Shown here one piece after another: positions 52,036-61,300 of a DNA stretch of 64,000 nucleotides (positions within the stretch are counted from its first letter, which is position 1; each line of letters opens with the position of its first letter). Under the pieces are notes generated by a model. The model searched no databases, was not told the DNA's origin, and worked only from the letters and a program-made list of their open reading frames with translations. Source of the DNA: Pyrinomonadaceae bacterium (lineage in GTDB: Bacteria; Acidobacteriota; Blastocatellia; Pyrinomonadales; Pyrinomonadaceae); the NCBI GenBank assembly GCA_030841105.1, contig JAVEDE010000022.1, positions 19,430 to 83,429 of the forward strand, read 5' to 3'. The position numbers and the translations under genes were made by a program.

Positions 52036-53059
52036 CCCCGCGCTCGCGGGCGCGTGGGCGGCGCAAACGTCTGGGACGCTGGCCTGGTTGCGCGCGGTCT
52101 ATTTTGTTGACGAGGCGCGCGGCTGGGCGGTCGGCAGCAAGGGCGCGCTCCTCGTGACGGAAGACGGCGGGCGGAGTTGGACAGTGCGCCGCGCGCCGAC
52201 CGAAGACACTTTGCGCGACGTTTACTTTGTGGACGAAGCGACCGGCTGGCTCGTCTGCGACCGCAGCATCTATCTGCTCAGGACGAAACAGGAGCCGCGC
52301 TCTTACCTGCTCAGGACGACGGACGGCGGCGCGAGTTGGTCGCGCGTCGAGGTGACGGGCGCGGACGTGGACGTGCTCTTGACGCGCGTCGCGTTCGTGG
52401 ACGACGCGCGCGGCTGGGCGTTCGGCGAGATGGGCGCGCTCTACGCGACGGCCGACGGCGGCGGAAGTTGGGAGCGGCAAGTGTTGCCGACGAAACACCT
52501 GTTGCTCGGCGGCGCGTTTCTCGCGGCCGGACAGGGCTGGCTCGTCGGCGCGGGCAACACCATCCTCTACAACCCCGACGGCGGTTCGCAGTGGCGCGCG
52601 GGCGCGTCGCCCGTCATGCCCTCGGCGACGCGCTACAACGCGGTCTCCTTCGTCGGCGAGCGGCGCGGCTGGGCGGTCGGCGAAGGCGGCCTCGTGCTCT
52701 CGACCCCGAACGGCGGGCGTTCGTGGTTCAGACAGCAATCGAACGTGACGGTTGATCTGTCGGACGTGAAATTTATAGACGCATCGGAAGGTTGGGCGGT
52801 CGGCGCGGAAGGCACGATCATCCACACGACGGACGGCGGCGCGAACTGGCGACTCGAACCGAGCGGCACGCGCCACCCGCTCGAACGCCTCTCGGTCGCC
52901 TCGCGCACACGCGCGTGGGCGGTCGGCTTCGGCGGCACAATCGTCAACTACGCGAACACGGCCGCCACGCCTACACCGCCGCAGTTGAAAACTCCCGGCT
53001 GGGAACAACCGAAAGAACGACCGCGCCGCGCCACCCCGGCCACGGCGACGACACGCTGA
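51854..53059 (+). CDS. Ycf48-like (BNR) beta-propeller secreted protein
   Basis: 401 residues. Repeated propeller blades of the PSII-assembly-factor Ycf48/BNR kind: AVYFVDEARGWAVGSKGALL, VTEDGGRSW, AFVDDARGWAFGEMGALYAT, FVGERRGWAVGEGGLVLSTP, FIDASEGWAVGAEGTIIHTT, DGGANW. The N-terminal ~60 residues are basic and irregular. The signal-peptide core (LLLLTAYCLLLTAPALAG, ~50-67) is coded by the TTACTGC heptamer array, so the native start could also be an internal codon. The C-terminus is Pro/Thr/Arg-rich. It probably resides in the periplasm or outside and may assist assembly of the export complex (position-based inference). Confidence 0.85.
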   Translation: MNAARGTMNAARQAVALRAARLRSSPRVPRVALSVHRSSSVIHRFVVALLLLTAYCLLLTAPALAGAWAAQTSGTLAWLRAVYFVDEARGWAVGSKGALLVTEDGGRSWTVRRAPTEDTLRDVYFVDEATGWLVCDRSIYLLRTKQEPRSYLLRTTDGGASWSRVEVTGADVDVLLTRVAFVDDARGWAFGEMGALYATADGGGSWERQVLPTKHLLLGGAFLAAGQGWLVGAGNTILYNPDGGSQWRAGASPVMPSATRYNAVSFVGERRGWAVGEGGLVLSTPNGGRSWFRQQSNVTVDLSDVKFIDASEGWAVGAEGTIIHTTDGGANWRLEPSGTRHPLERLSVASRTRAWAVGFGGTIVNYANTAATPTPPQLKTPGWEQPKERPRRATPATATTR

Positions 53060-53213
53060 CCCGACGACGGCGGCGCGTTGACATGAACCCGGCGACATGC
53101 AGACCTTAACTCGGCGACGCGCTGACGCGAGATGCTCGCCGCACACACGCACACGCGCCGACGCACACCTCCCGCACGCGGGACTTAGCCGAAACTCCGA
53201 CGGAGAATTAAAG

Positions 53214-55046
53214 ATGCCGGAACAACTCTCGAACTCGAATCAGACAGACGCCCGCGCCCGCTTCGCGCGACGCTTCATGCGCGCCGCCTCGCCGCTCGTC
53301 GTCACGGTCGTAACCGCCGTCGTCGCCGCATCGTCGTTCCTCGCGCCCCACGCCTTCGCGCAACAGGCGTCGAAGCCGCGTCAAGCCGCCCCGGCGTCAA
53401 CTCAGCCGGCGAAGCCGGGCGAGGCGAAAGCGGCCGCGGCGCAAGGGGAAGAGAAGCCCGCGCCACGGCGTTCGGCCTCCGAGATCACGCGCGCCCGCCG
53501 CGCCTCCGCGCCGTCCGCAACTCCTCCCGTCGTTCCGTCAACAAACCCGTCCGCTGCTTCGTCAACCACCGCGACCGTCGCGCCGAAGACAACTCCGACT
53601 GTCGCGCCGAAGTCCACTCCGTCTGTTGCCCCGTCCGTAACTCGGTCAGCCGCGCCGAAAGTTGTTACGCCGTCGGCCGCGCCCTCGGTCGCGCCTGCCG
53701 CCGTCGCTGCCCCGCCGGTCAGTGTCGTGATCGCTTCCGCGCCGAAGAGTGATGCGGCGTCGAAGTTGAACGTTGAGGAGACGGAACTCGAACGCCTGCG
53801 TGCCGAGATCAAAGACGCGAAGCCGGGCGCGGAGCGGGCGCGTCTGCAACGCACGCTCGTCGAACGACTCGTCGCGCTCAAACGGCAGCCCGAAGCGCTC
53901 GACGCGTTGCGCCTGATGATCCACGAAGACCGCTACGACCCGCCCTTCTTCTTCAACACGGGCAACGCGCTGGCGCGTCTCGGCGACGCGAGCGCGGCCG
54001 AAGACGCTTATCGCAAAGCCATCTCGCAGCGTCGCGGCAACTACTCGCGCGCTCTCAACAACCTCGGCGTCATCCTCATACGGCAAGGCCACTGGGAAGA
54101 GGCGCGCGAGACGCTGGCCGCCGCGCTCATGCAGGAGAATTTCACTTACGCCGAAGCGAGCTACAACCTCGGCCGTCTACACCTGCTGCGGGGCGAGGCC
54201 GACCTCGCCATCCGCGAATGGCTGCGCACGCTGCGCCTCGAACCCGCGCACGCCGAAGCCGCCGCCGCCCTCGCGCGCGCCTACACCGAAGACGGCGACC
54301 CGGAGCGCGGCGTCGCTGTGCTCGACGCGTTCGTCGCGCGCTCGACGCGTACCGGAGCGGGCGTCCCGCGCGAGATCAGTGACGCACGACGCGAACTCGT
54401 CGCCTCGGCGGCCGCCAACACGGAAGACTCCGCAGACGCCGCGCACTTGAAGACGGGCGGCGGTGGCAACGACGTTCGTCCCGGCGCGAAGCTCGGCGCG
54501 CACGAAGTTGACCGCGCCACTTACGATCTCTTGCGCGCCGCTCGTGCCGAACGCGAGGGTGGTAGCGTCGAAGAGGCCGTCAAGCGTTATCAAGGCGTGC
54601 TGCAACGCAGCCCCGGCGGTTACTTCCCGCCCGCCAACCTCGAACTCGGAGCCGCGCTCATCAACCTCAAACGCGACGAAGAGGCCATCGCCGCCCTGCT
54701 ACCGCTCACGCAGAAAGACGCTGCGCGCTACCCCGTCGCGTATTATCATCTCGGCCGACTCTTCGAGCGTCAGGGTCATCTCGCGCGCGCCGCAGACAGT
54801 TTCCAGCGCGCCGCCGAACTCTACGGCGACACGAACCCGCAGGTGCTCATAGACCTCAGCCGCCTGCGCGAGCGTGCGGGCGACCACGCGGGCGCGCTCG
54901 CCGCCATGAACGACTACGCCGCCGCGCTGGGGCGACAGGGCACAGTCCCCGCGTGGGTCGCCGACAGGCAGGCGAAACTACGGCAGAAGGCCAACGCCTC
55001 GTCCGCCTCGACCATGCCGAACGATTCGACGCCGACCAGACAGTAA
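53214..55046 (+). CDS. Secreted TPR protein with Pro/Thr/Ala-rich linker
   Basis: 610 residues from ATG 53214, with GGAG eight bases upstream. Signal-like segment ~25-50 ending AFAQQA. Low-complexity linker ~50-180 with TVAPKTTPTVAPKSTPSVAP-type repeats. TPR region ~185-600 in two blocks: LNNLGVILIRQGHWEEARET, YNLGRLHLLRGEADLAIREW, then LGAALINLKRDEEAIAALLP and YHLGRLFERQGHLARAADSF. It is the last gene of the exopolysaccharide run; a hairpin terminator follows. Likely periplasmic scaffold. The 154 bases before it hold only imperfect CGGCGAC-type direct repeats. Confidence 0.82.
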   Translation: MPEQLSNSNQTDARARFARRFMRAASPLVVTVVTAVVAASSFLAPHAFAQQASKPRQAAPASTQPAKPGEAKAAAAQGEEKPAPRRSASEITRARRASAPSATPPVVPSTNPSAASSTTATVAPKTTPTVAPKSTPSVAPSVTRSAAPKVVTPSAAPSVAPAAVAAPPVSVVIASAPKSDAASKLNVEETELERLRAEIKDAKPGAERARLQRTLVERLVALKRQPEALDALRLMIHEDRYDPPFFFNTGNALARLGDASAAEDAYRKAISQRRGNYSRALNNLGVILIRQGHWEEARETLAAALMQENFTYAEASYNLGRLHLLRGEADLAIREWLRTLRLEPAHAEAAAALARAYTEDGDPERGVAVLDAFVARSTRTGAGVPREISDARRELVASAAANTEDSADAAHLKTGGGGNDVRPGAKLGAHEVDRATYDLLRAARAEREGGSVEEAVKRYQGVLQRSPGGYFPPANLELGAALINLKRDEEAIAALLPLTQKDAARYPVAYYHLGRLFERQGHLARAADSFQRAAELYGDTNPQVLIDLSRLRERAGDHAGALAAMNDYAAALGRQGTVPAWVADRQAKLRQKANASSASTMPNDSTPTRQ

Positions 55047-55108
55047 ACGGCGACTGCGGCCTTTCACTAAACGCGCCCGGCGCGTCTCGCGCAGCCGGAA
55101 TAATTAAA

Positions 55109-55136
55109 GGGGCGACGGAGACATCTCCGTCGCCCC
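55109..55136. terminator. Hairpin terminator between convergent genes
   Basis: A perfect 13-base stem, GGGGCGACGGAGA (55109-55121) with TCTCCGTCGCCCC (55124-55136), has a two-base nominal loop (so the apex must open). It is flanked by TTAAA on the left and TCAAGTTTT on the right. It stands between the plus-strand TPR gene and the minus-strand secreted-protein gene and could serve both. Confidence 0.8.
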
Positions 55137-55179
55137 TCAAGTTTTGCCGGACGCGTTCAGCAGTTTTCGCCGCGGATGC

Positions 55180-55566
55180 TTAGCCCGCCGCGTTGACTTC
55201 CGACACCTTCGTCGCGCGCAGGTTGCTGCCGTCGAGCGTGCCTTCGACTTCGACCCGCAAGCCCTTCTTGGCCTTCGTCGCCTTCAACACCGCGAGCGCG
55301 GCCTTGTTGCCCGCCTCGTCCAGTTTATAAATCTTCTTCTCCACGACGAGCGAGTAGCCGATCGCCGAGCAGGACGGCATCAGCGCGCACGCGGTCGGGT
55401 GGCCTTTCGCCGTCTCTTCCACGCCGTCGCCCTCGCCCTCCGCGCCCGCGCACATGTTGTCAATCAGATAGCCGGTCAACTTCAACGGCTGCTTCGCCTC
55501 CTGCGCGAACGCGAGGACACCGGCCATCAACACCAACAGGGACAATGCGAAAAATTTTCGGGTCAT
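55180..55566 (-). CDS. Small secreted protein of unknown function
   Basis: 128 residues. Clear signal peptide: MTRKFFALSLLVLMAGVLAF followed by AQEA. The mature part has three Cys (NMCAGAE, ACALMPSCSAIGY) that could form a disulfide or bind a ligand. Its C-terminal half (KKGLRVEVEGTLDGSNLRAT) looks like the beta strands of a small OB-like fold. Proteins of this kind are frequent in Acidobacteriota, but I cannot name a family with confidence. It faces the TPR gene across the terminator. Confidence 0.75.
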   Translation of the reverse strand: MTRKFFALSLLVLMAGVLAFAQEAKQPLKLTGYLIDNMCAGAEGEGDGVEETAKGHPTACALMPSCSAIGYSLVVEKKIYKLDEAGNKAALAVLKATKAKKGLRVEVEGTLDGSNLRATKVSEVNAAG

Positions 55567-55643
55567 CTCAAATCATCTCTCTTTCACGCCCGCCGCGTCG
55601 GGCGAGGCTCAAAAATGTAGGGGTTAAAAGTTCTGGGAACGAC

Positions 55644-57641
55644 TCACGCTCCCTGCCCGCCCGCTTGTTCGTTAGTTGATTCCGCCGTTTCGTCCGTTGC
55701 CGCCTCTTCCACTTTCGGCGCAGCAGCGGCGGGGCGCATGTGCGGGAAGAGGATCACGTCGCGGATGGAGCGACGATTCGTCAGGAGCATTACGATGCGA
55801 TCAATGCCGATCCCGATGCCCGCCGCCGGGGGCATGCCGTAAGCGAGCGCGCGCACATAATCCGTATCCATCTGCATCGCCTCCTCGTCGCCACGCTCCC
55901 GCGCCTGCCCCTGCTCCCGAAACCGCTCATACTGCTCCACCGGATCATTCAACTCCGAAAACCCGTTCGCACACTCCATCCCATTGATAAACAACTCGAA
56001 CCGCTCCGCAACCGAAGGATCATCAGGTGACGCTTTCGACAGCGGTGAGATGGGCTTAGGATAGTTATAGATGAACGTCGGCTGAATTAGATTTGGTTCA
56101 ACCAACCTCTCAAACATTTCGACAATTTGGCGGGCTGTCTCATCGGCTGAACGAGGGGTTTTTTCAAATAGAGATATGGCGCGCTTTAGTGCCATTTCCC
56201 AAAGGCTGTCCTTGTTTTCTTTCCGAATGGATTCTCTGGTTTGCTCAAATGGCTGGATAGCAAGATAGTCTTCCTCTGTCTTGCATAAATCAATACCTAG
56301 ATTACCCGACTTTAAACTGCCTGAAAGTTTGTTCTGCCGATACTCATTTAGTGCGTAGTTCCTTTGTTGCTCAACAGCCTTATTTTCTCTCAGTTCAATC
56401 TCGGATAAGAACCAGTGAGCACGTTCAACCTGCACAGGATCGGCAAAGGTAGATTCTCTGATTTCATCTGTTTTAATATCTGTAGGCCAGTATTCAGCAA
56501 TAGCTTCATTCATTGTTAGCCGCCGAAACTTATCTCCGAATTCAATTTCAGTGTCCCCATATTTGACACTTGCTCCACCCGTCGCGGTGAGCACACTTTG
56601 CCGCAGCATCTCTTCGCAGAAGTCCATCATGCCGTTGACGTCCATGTAGGCGCAGTAAAACTCCAACATGGTGAATTCGGGATTATGGGTGCGGTCTATG
56701 CCTTCGTTGCGGAAGTTGCGGTTGAGTTCGTAGACGCGCTCGAAGCCGCCGACGAGTAGACGCTTGAGATAGAGTTCGGGCGCGATGCGTGCGTAGAGGG
56801 AGATACCGAGCGCGTTGTGCGTCGTCTCGAACGGCCGCGCGGCCGCGCCGGAGGCGATGGGCGTGAGCATCGGCGTCTCGACTTCGATGTAGCCGCGCTC
56901 GTCTAAAAACGCGCGCATCTCGCGGATGATCTTGGAGCGGCGTTCAAAGACTTCGCGGGTGGTGAGTTCGTGCGCCCCCGCCGCGCCGCCCTCTTCGTCC
57001 TTGTCAATTTTGAGGCTGCCCGCGATGAGGTCTGCGTAGCGTTGGCGCTGGCGGATTTCGGGGTCGCTGATGCCGTGCATCTTGTCGGGCATCGGCAGGA
57101 GCGCCTTCGCGAGAAACTCGAACTCGCGGACGTGGACGGAGAGTTCGCCCGTCTTCGTGACGAAGAGGAAACCTTCGACGCCGATAAAGTCGCCGTGGTC
57201 GAGCAGCGAGAAGAGTTCCCAGCCGTCGAGAGTGCGCCCGCGGTGGTTCAACTGTTGCACGTCGTCGCGGCGCACGTAAATTTGCAGGCGCTCACGGCCG
57301 TCGGAGAGGTGGACAAACGCGGCCTTGCCCATCACGCGCGGCGGCACGGCCAGCCGCCCGCTCACGCGCACGTCGCCGAATGCCTTCAACGCTGCGTTCG
57401 CCGCTTCGAGTTGTTCGGGCGTCGGCCGCTGTCCTTCGGCGCGCGGCGGCTCGTGGTGTTTGAACTGCGCGACGACGGACGTGATCGTGTCTTCGCCTTC
57501 CGCGCTTGCCGTCAGGTTCGTGCGTCGGAACTTGTTCGGGTAGGCGTTGCCGGTGAGTTGCTGAATCCGTTCGAGGTGCTCGCGGCGGGCGCGCGTCTGG
57601 TCGTTGTCTTCGATAAAGGGCGTCTGGTTGTTCTCTGTCAT
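55644..57641 (-). CDS. lysS: Lysyl-tRNA synthetase, class II, with large insertion
   Basis: 665 residues; usual bacterial LysS has ~490-510. It charges tRNA-Lys in the cytosol. The OB-fold anticodon domain is ~85-190 ([20 protein letters not shown]). The catalytic domain has motif 1 around [17 protein letters not shown], motif 2 [20 protein letters not shown] and motif 3 [13 protein letters not shown]. Between the [12 protein letters not shown] segment (~375-386) and [14 protein letters not shown] (~515-528) there are ~130 residues where ordinary LysS has about 50-60. The DNA for residues ~354-545 is much poorer in GC than the rest of the gene, which points to foreign origin of this part. The C-terminal ~30 residues are an Ala/Glu-rich tail. 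The frame is intact. Confidence 0.93.
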   Translation of the reverse strand: MTENNQTPFIEDNDQTRARREHLERIQQLTGNAYPNKFRRTNLTASAEGEDTITSVVAQFKHHEPPRAEGQRPTPEQLEAANAALKAFGDVRVSGRLAVPPRVMGKAAFVHLSDGRERLQIYVRRDDVQQLNHRGRTLDGWELFSLLDHGDFIGVEGFLFVTKTGELSVHVREFEFLAKALLPMPDKMHGISDPEIRQRQRYADLIAGSLKIDKDEEGGAAGAHELTTREVFERRSKIIREMRAFLDERGYIEVETPMLTPIASGAAARPFETTHNALGISLYARIAPELYLKRLLVGGFERVYELNRNFRNEGIDRTHNPEFTMLEFYCAYMDVNGMMDFCEEMLRQSVLTATGGASVKYGDTEIEFGDKFRRLTMNEAIAEYWPTDIKTDEIRESTFADPVQVERAHWFLSEIELRENKAVEQQRNYALNEYRQNKLSGSLKSGNLGIDLCKTEEDYLAIQPFEQTRESIRKENKDSLWEMALKRAISLFEKTPRSADETARQIVEMFERLVEPNLIQPTFIYNYPKPISPLSKASPDDPSVAERFELFINGMECANGFSELNDPVEQYERFREQGQARERGDEEAMQMDTDYVRALAYGMPPAAGIGIGIDRIVMLLTNRRSIRDVILFPHMRPAAAAPKVEEAATDETAESTNEQAGGQGA

Positions 57642-57679
57642 CTATTCCTGCTCCGAGGGAAAAGGGGGATTATAGCAAC

Positions 57680-57804
57680 AAGTGGCAGTAGTCGGTAAGC
57701 AGTGAACAGTAGCGGGTCGTCGGTAGTTAATCCAATCTTTAGAAACTCCGTTGATAATCACAGACAACTCTGCTGACTGCTTACCGACTGCTGACTACTG
57801 CTTC
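57680..57804. repeat. Heptad-repeat inverted repeat J (AGTAGTC / GGTAAGC type)
   Basis: The left part (57680-57728) reads AAGTGGC, AGTAGTC, GGTAAGC, AGTGAAC, AGTAGCG, GGTCGTC, GGTAGTT. The right part (57770-57804) reads CTGCTGA, CTGCTTA, CCGACTG, CTGACTA, CTGCTTC, complementary in shifted register. It lies between the divergent lysS and rfaE2 genes, so it covers their promoter region. Its GGTAAGCAGT word also occurs, inverted, in element K. Confidence 0.85.
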
Positions 57805-57837
57805 CCGTTCGTGTTAGCATCAACGCTATCGCAGTTT

Positions 57838-58326
57838 ATGAACGAGAAGATACTTACGCCGGATGAGGCGCGCGCGTCGCGCGTGCGTTTGCGCGCCCAG
57901 GGGCGGCGGCTCGTGTTCACGAACGGGTGCTTCGACATCCTGCACGTCGGGCATGTGCGCTACTTGCAGGCGGCGCGCGCGCTCGGCGACGCGCTGCTCG
58001 TCGCCATCAACTCGGACGCGGCCGTGCGCGCCCTCAAAGGCGACTCGCGCCCCGTAATGAACGAAGCGGAGCGTGCCGAAATGCTCGCCGCGCTCGGCGC
58101 GGTCAGCTACGTCACGATCTTCGACGCGCTCTCGCCGCGCGCGCTGATCGCCGAGTTGCTGCCCGACATCCTCGTCAAAGGCGGCGATTACGGCCTCGAC
58201 GAAATCCACGGCCGCGAGGAGGTCGAAGCGGCGGGCGGGCGCGTGCTCGCGCTCCCCTTCATCGAGGGCGCTTCGACGACCGACATTATCGAGAGAATTA
58301 GAAAGACAGTGACAAGTGACAGGTGA
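57838..58326 (+). CDS. rfaE2: D-glycero-beta-D-manno-heptose 1-phosphate adenylyltransferase
   Basis: 162 residues, the stand-alone form of the HldE C-terminal domain. It makes ADP-heptose for lipopolysaccharide core. The nucleotidyltransferase motif is [20 protein letters not shown] (~25-44), followed by [20 protein letters not shown] and VKGGDY, then the ending [15 protein letters not shown]. Start ATG 57838; longer upstream frames come from element J. The last six residues (TVTSDR) and the stop are coded by heptad repeat E, while the recognised family ends at about IERIR. Confidence 0.92.
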   Translation: MNEKILTPDEARASRVRLRAQGRRLVFTNGCFDILHVGHVRYLQAARALGDALLVAINSDAAVRALKGDSRPVMNEAERAEMLAALGAVSYVTIFDALSPRALIAELLPDILVKGGDYGLDEIHGREEVEAAGGRVLALPFIEGASTTDIIERIRKTVTSDR

Positions 58327-58389
58327 CAAGTGACAAGTTTGAAAGGCGTGCTGCTTTAACTTGTCACCTGTCACTCGTCACTTGTCACT
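58308..58389. repeat. Heptad-repeat inverted repeat E (AGTGACA type)
   Basis: The left arm (58308-58339) is AGTGACA, AGTGACA, GGTGACA, AGTGACA, AGTT. The right arm (58358-58389) is the reverse complement with a few transitions, most of which still allow G-U pairs. The loop is 18 bases. It contains the rfaE2 stop codon and ends ten bases before the mfd start. Confidence 0.92.
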
Positions 58390-58399
58390 TCCGAAAGTT

Positions 58400-61300
58400 A
58401 TGAGTAGTACGGTGCAAAAGGGGTCGCCGGTGGAGGGCGCGTTGGGGCGCGTGCTGGGGAGCGCGGAGTTGAAGCGTCTCGTGGCGGAGGTGCGGGGCGG
58501 CGCGCGCGTGGTGTCTGTGAGCGGGCTGACTTCGGGAGCGGCGCGCGCGCTCGTGCTGGCGGCGTTGCAGCGCGAGACGGGGAAGCGTCTGGCAGTCGTC
58601 GTGCAGGCGAGCCGCGACCTCGAACAGTGGGATCGCGATCTCTGTTTTTGGAGCGAGGCGTTAAGGCGTCGCAAAGGTGAAGGGGAAGCGCGCGACGCGC
58701 GGGAGAAAGCGTCTGTGCTGACGCTGCCCGCGTCGGAGAGCGACCCGTATGCGGGCGCGTCGCCGCACGCGGAGACGTTGGAGCGGCGCGCGCTGACGCT
58801 CTGGCGTCTGGCCGCAGGGCAGGGCGATTTCGTCTTGTTGACGGCGCGTGCGCTGGCGCGTCGCACCGTCAGGCCGGAGCAACTGCGCGCGACGGGCGCA
58901 CATCTGCGGCGCGACGAGGATCACGCGCCCGAAGAGTTGATCGAGTTGTTGCTCGCATCCGGCTACGTGCGCGAAGACCCCATCGGCGCGGTCGGCGAGT
59001 TCTCTCTGCGCGGCGGGATTCTGGACGTGTGGTCGCCGGGGCACGAGCGGCCGGTGCGCGTGGAGTTCTTCGGCGACACGGTTGATTCCATTCGCGAGTT
59101 CGACCCGGAGACGCAGTTGTCCGTCGCGCAGTTGCAGCAGATCGAGATCGTGCCCATGCGCGAGTACGCGTTGGGCGCGGACGATTTTCGCCTGTGGGCT
59201 GAACTGGCGCGCGAGCGTTGGGCGGACGAACGTTATGCGCGCGCTTTGCGCGACCGCACCGTCCACGCCGACGAGGGCGAGACCTTTGCGGGTTGGGAGT
59301 GGCTCGTCTCGCTCGTCCATTCGACGCCCGCGAGCGCGTTCGACTACCTGCGGCAGGAGACCGTCTTCGTGGCCGACGAACCCGCCGCCCTCGAAACCTT
59401 CCTCGGCAACACCTACGAAACTTTGAGCGCGCGCTACAGCGACGCGGAGAGCGCGGACGAAGTGGCCTTGCGTCCCGAAGAACTTTATTTGACGGCGGAA
59501 GAGTTGCGCGCGGCGGTGGGTGACGTCGCGCGCGTCGAGTTGCGGACGCTGGGACGCGCGGCGGCGGCGACGGACGAACGTTTCGCGGGCGAAGCGGAAG
59601 CCGCCGCGGCCGTCACCATCGGCCGCGCGCGTGCGACCGCCCCGCCTTTGTTTCTCTTCCCGGCCGTGGAGCGCGCGCCGGAGATCGAATGGAACACGCG
59701 CGCGTCGCGTCGTTACCACGGGCGCATCGCCGAACTGGCGGCCGACGTGCGACGCGCACAGGTGCAAGGCGACTCGCGCGTCTTGTTCGCGATGCCGAGC
59801 GCGGGCGTCGCCGAGCGCGTCGGGGAGATGCTCGCGGAATACAACGTGGCGGCGCGCGTCGTGTTCGCGGGCGAGGGCGGCGCGCTCGAAGCGGGGCAGG
59901 CGTTGGTGACGGTCGGGCGTCTGTCGGGCGGCTTCGAGTTGCCGTCGGCGGGCTTGGTCGTCCACGTCGAAAACGATCTGTTTGACGAGGCGCACGACGG
60001 CGCGACCGTGGAGCATCGCGCGTTGGGGGCGACGGGGCAAGGGCAAGCGGCGGCGACTGCTGCGGGCGCGAAGACGGCGCGCAAGAAGAAGTCGAAGACG
60101 GCGGCCTTCCTGTCGGACTTCCGCGATCTGAAAGTCGGCGATTTCGTCGTCCACATTGACCACGGCATCGCGCGCTTCGGCGGGTTGCAGACGCTTGATC
60201 TAGGCCCCGGCCGTCGCGGCGAGTTCATGCTGCTGTTCTATGCGGAGGACGCGAAGTTGTACGTCCCCGTCGAACGCCTCGATCTCGTTCAGCGTTATTC
60301 GAGCGCGGAGGGGCACGAGCCGACGCTCGACCGTCTCGGCGGCCTCGGCTGGCAGAAGACGAAGGCCAAGGCCAAGCGCGAGATGCGCGACATGGCCGAC
60401 GAACTCCTGCGCCTCTACGCCGAACGCAAACTCGTCGGCGGTTACGCCTATGCGGCCGATTCGCCGTGGCAACGCGAGTTTGAGGACGGCTTCGAGTACG
60501 TGCCGACGCCGGATCAAGAGACGGCCATCGAAGACGTGAAGACCGACATGGAAGCAAACACTCCGATGGATCGTCTGCTGTGCGGCGACGTGGGCTACGG
60601 CAAGACCGAGGTAGCGATGCGCGCGGCATTCAAGGCCGTGATGGAGTCGAAGCAGGTGGCCGTGTTGACGCCGACCACGGTGCTCGCCTACCAGCACTAC
60701 GAGACGTTCACGGCTCGCTACGCGGCCTTCCCCGTGCGCGTCGAATTGCTCTCGCGCTTCCGCACGCCGAAGGAGCAGAAAGAGGTCGTCAAGCGCGTCG
60801 AGGCGGGCGAGGTGGACATCCTGATCGGCACGCACCGGATACTGTCGAAGGATTTGGCGTTTCGCGATCTCGGCCTTGTCGTGGTGGACGAGGAGCAGCG
60901 TTTCGGCGTCGCGCACAAGGAGCGGCTCAAGCAGTTGAAGAAGAAAGTTGACGTGCTGACGCTCTCGGCCACGCCCATCCCGCGCACGCTCAACATGTCT
61001 CTGATGGGCTTGCGCGACATGTCCGTCATCGAGACGCCGCCGCGCGACCGCCTCGCCATCCAGACGCAGGTCGTGCAGTTCGGCGAGTCGGTCATCAAGT
61101 CGGCGATTGAGTTGGAACTGGGGCGCGGCGGGCAGATTTTCTTCATCCATAACCGCGTCGAGACCATCGAGACCATCGCCGCGCTCGTCCAGCGGCTCGT
61201 GCCGCAGGCGCGCGTCTGCGTGGCGCACGGGCAGATGAACGAGAAGGAGATGGAGTCGGTGATGCTCGACTTCATGGCCTACAAATACGACGTGCTGGTC

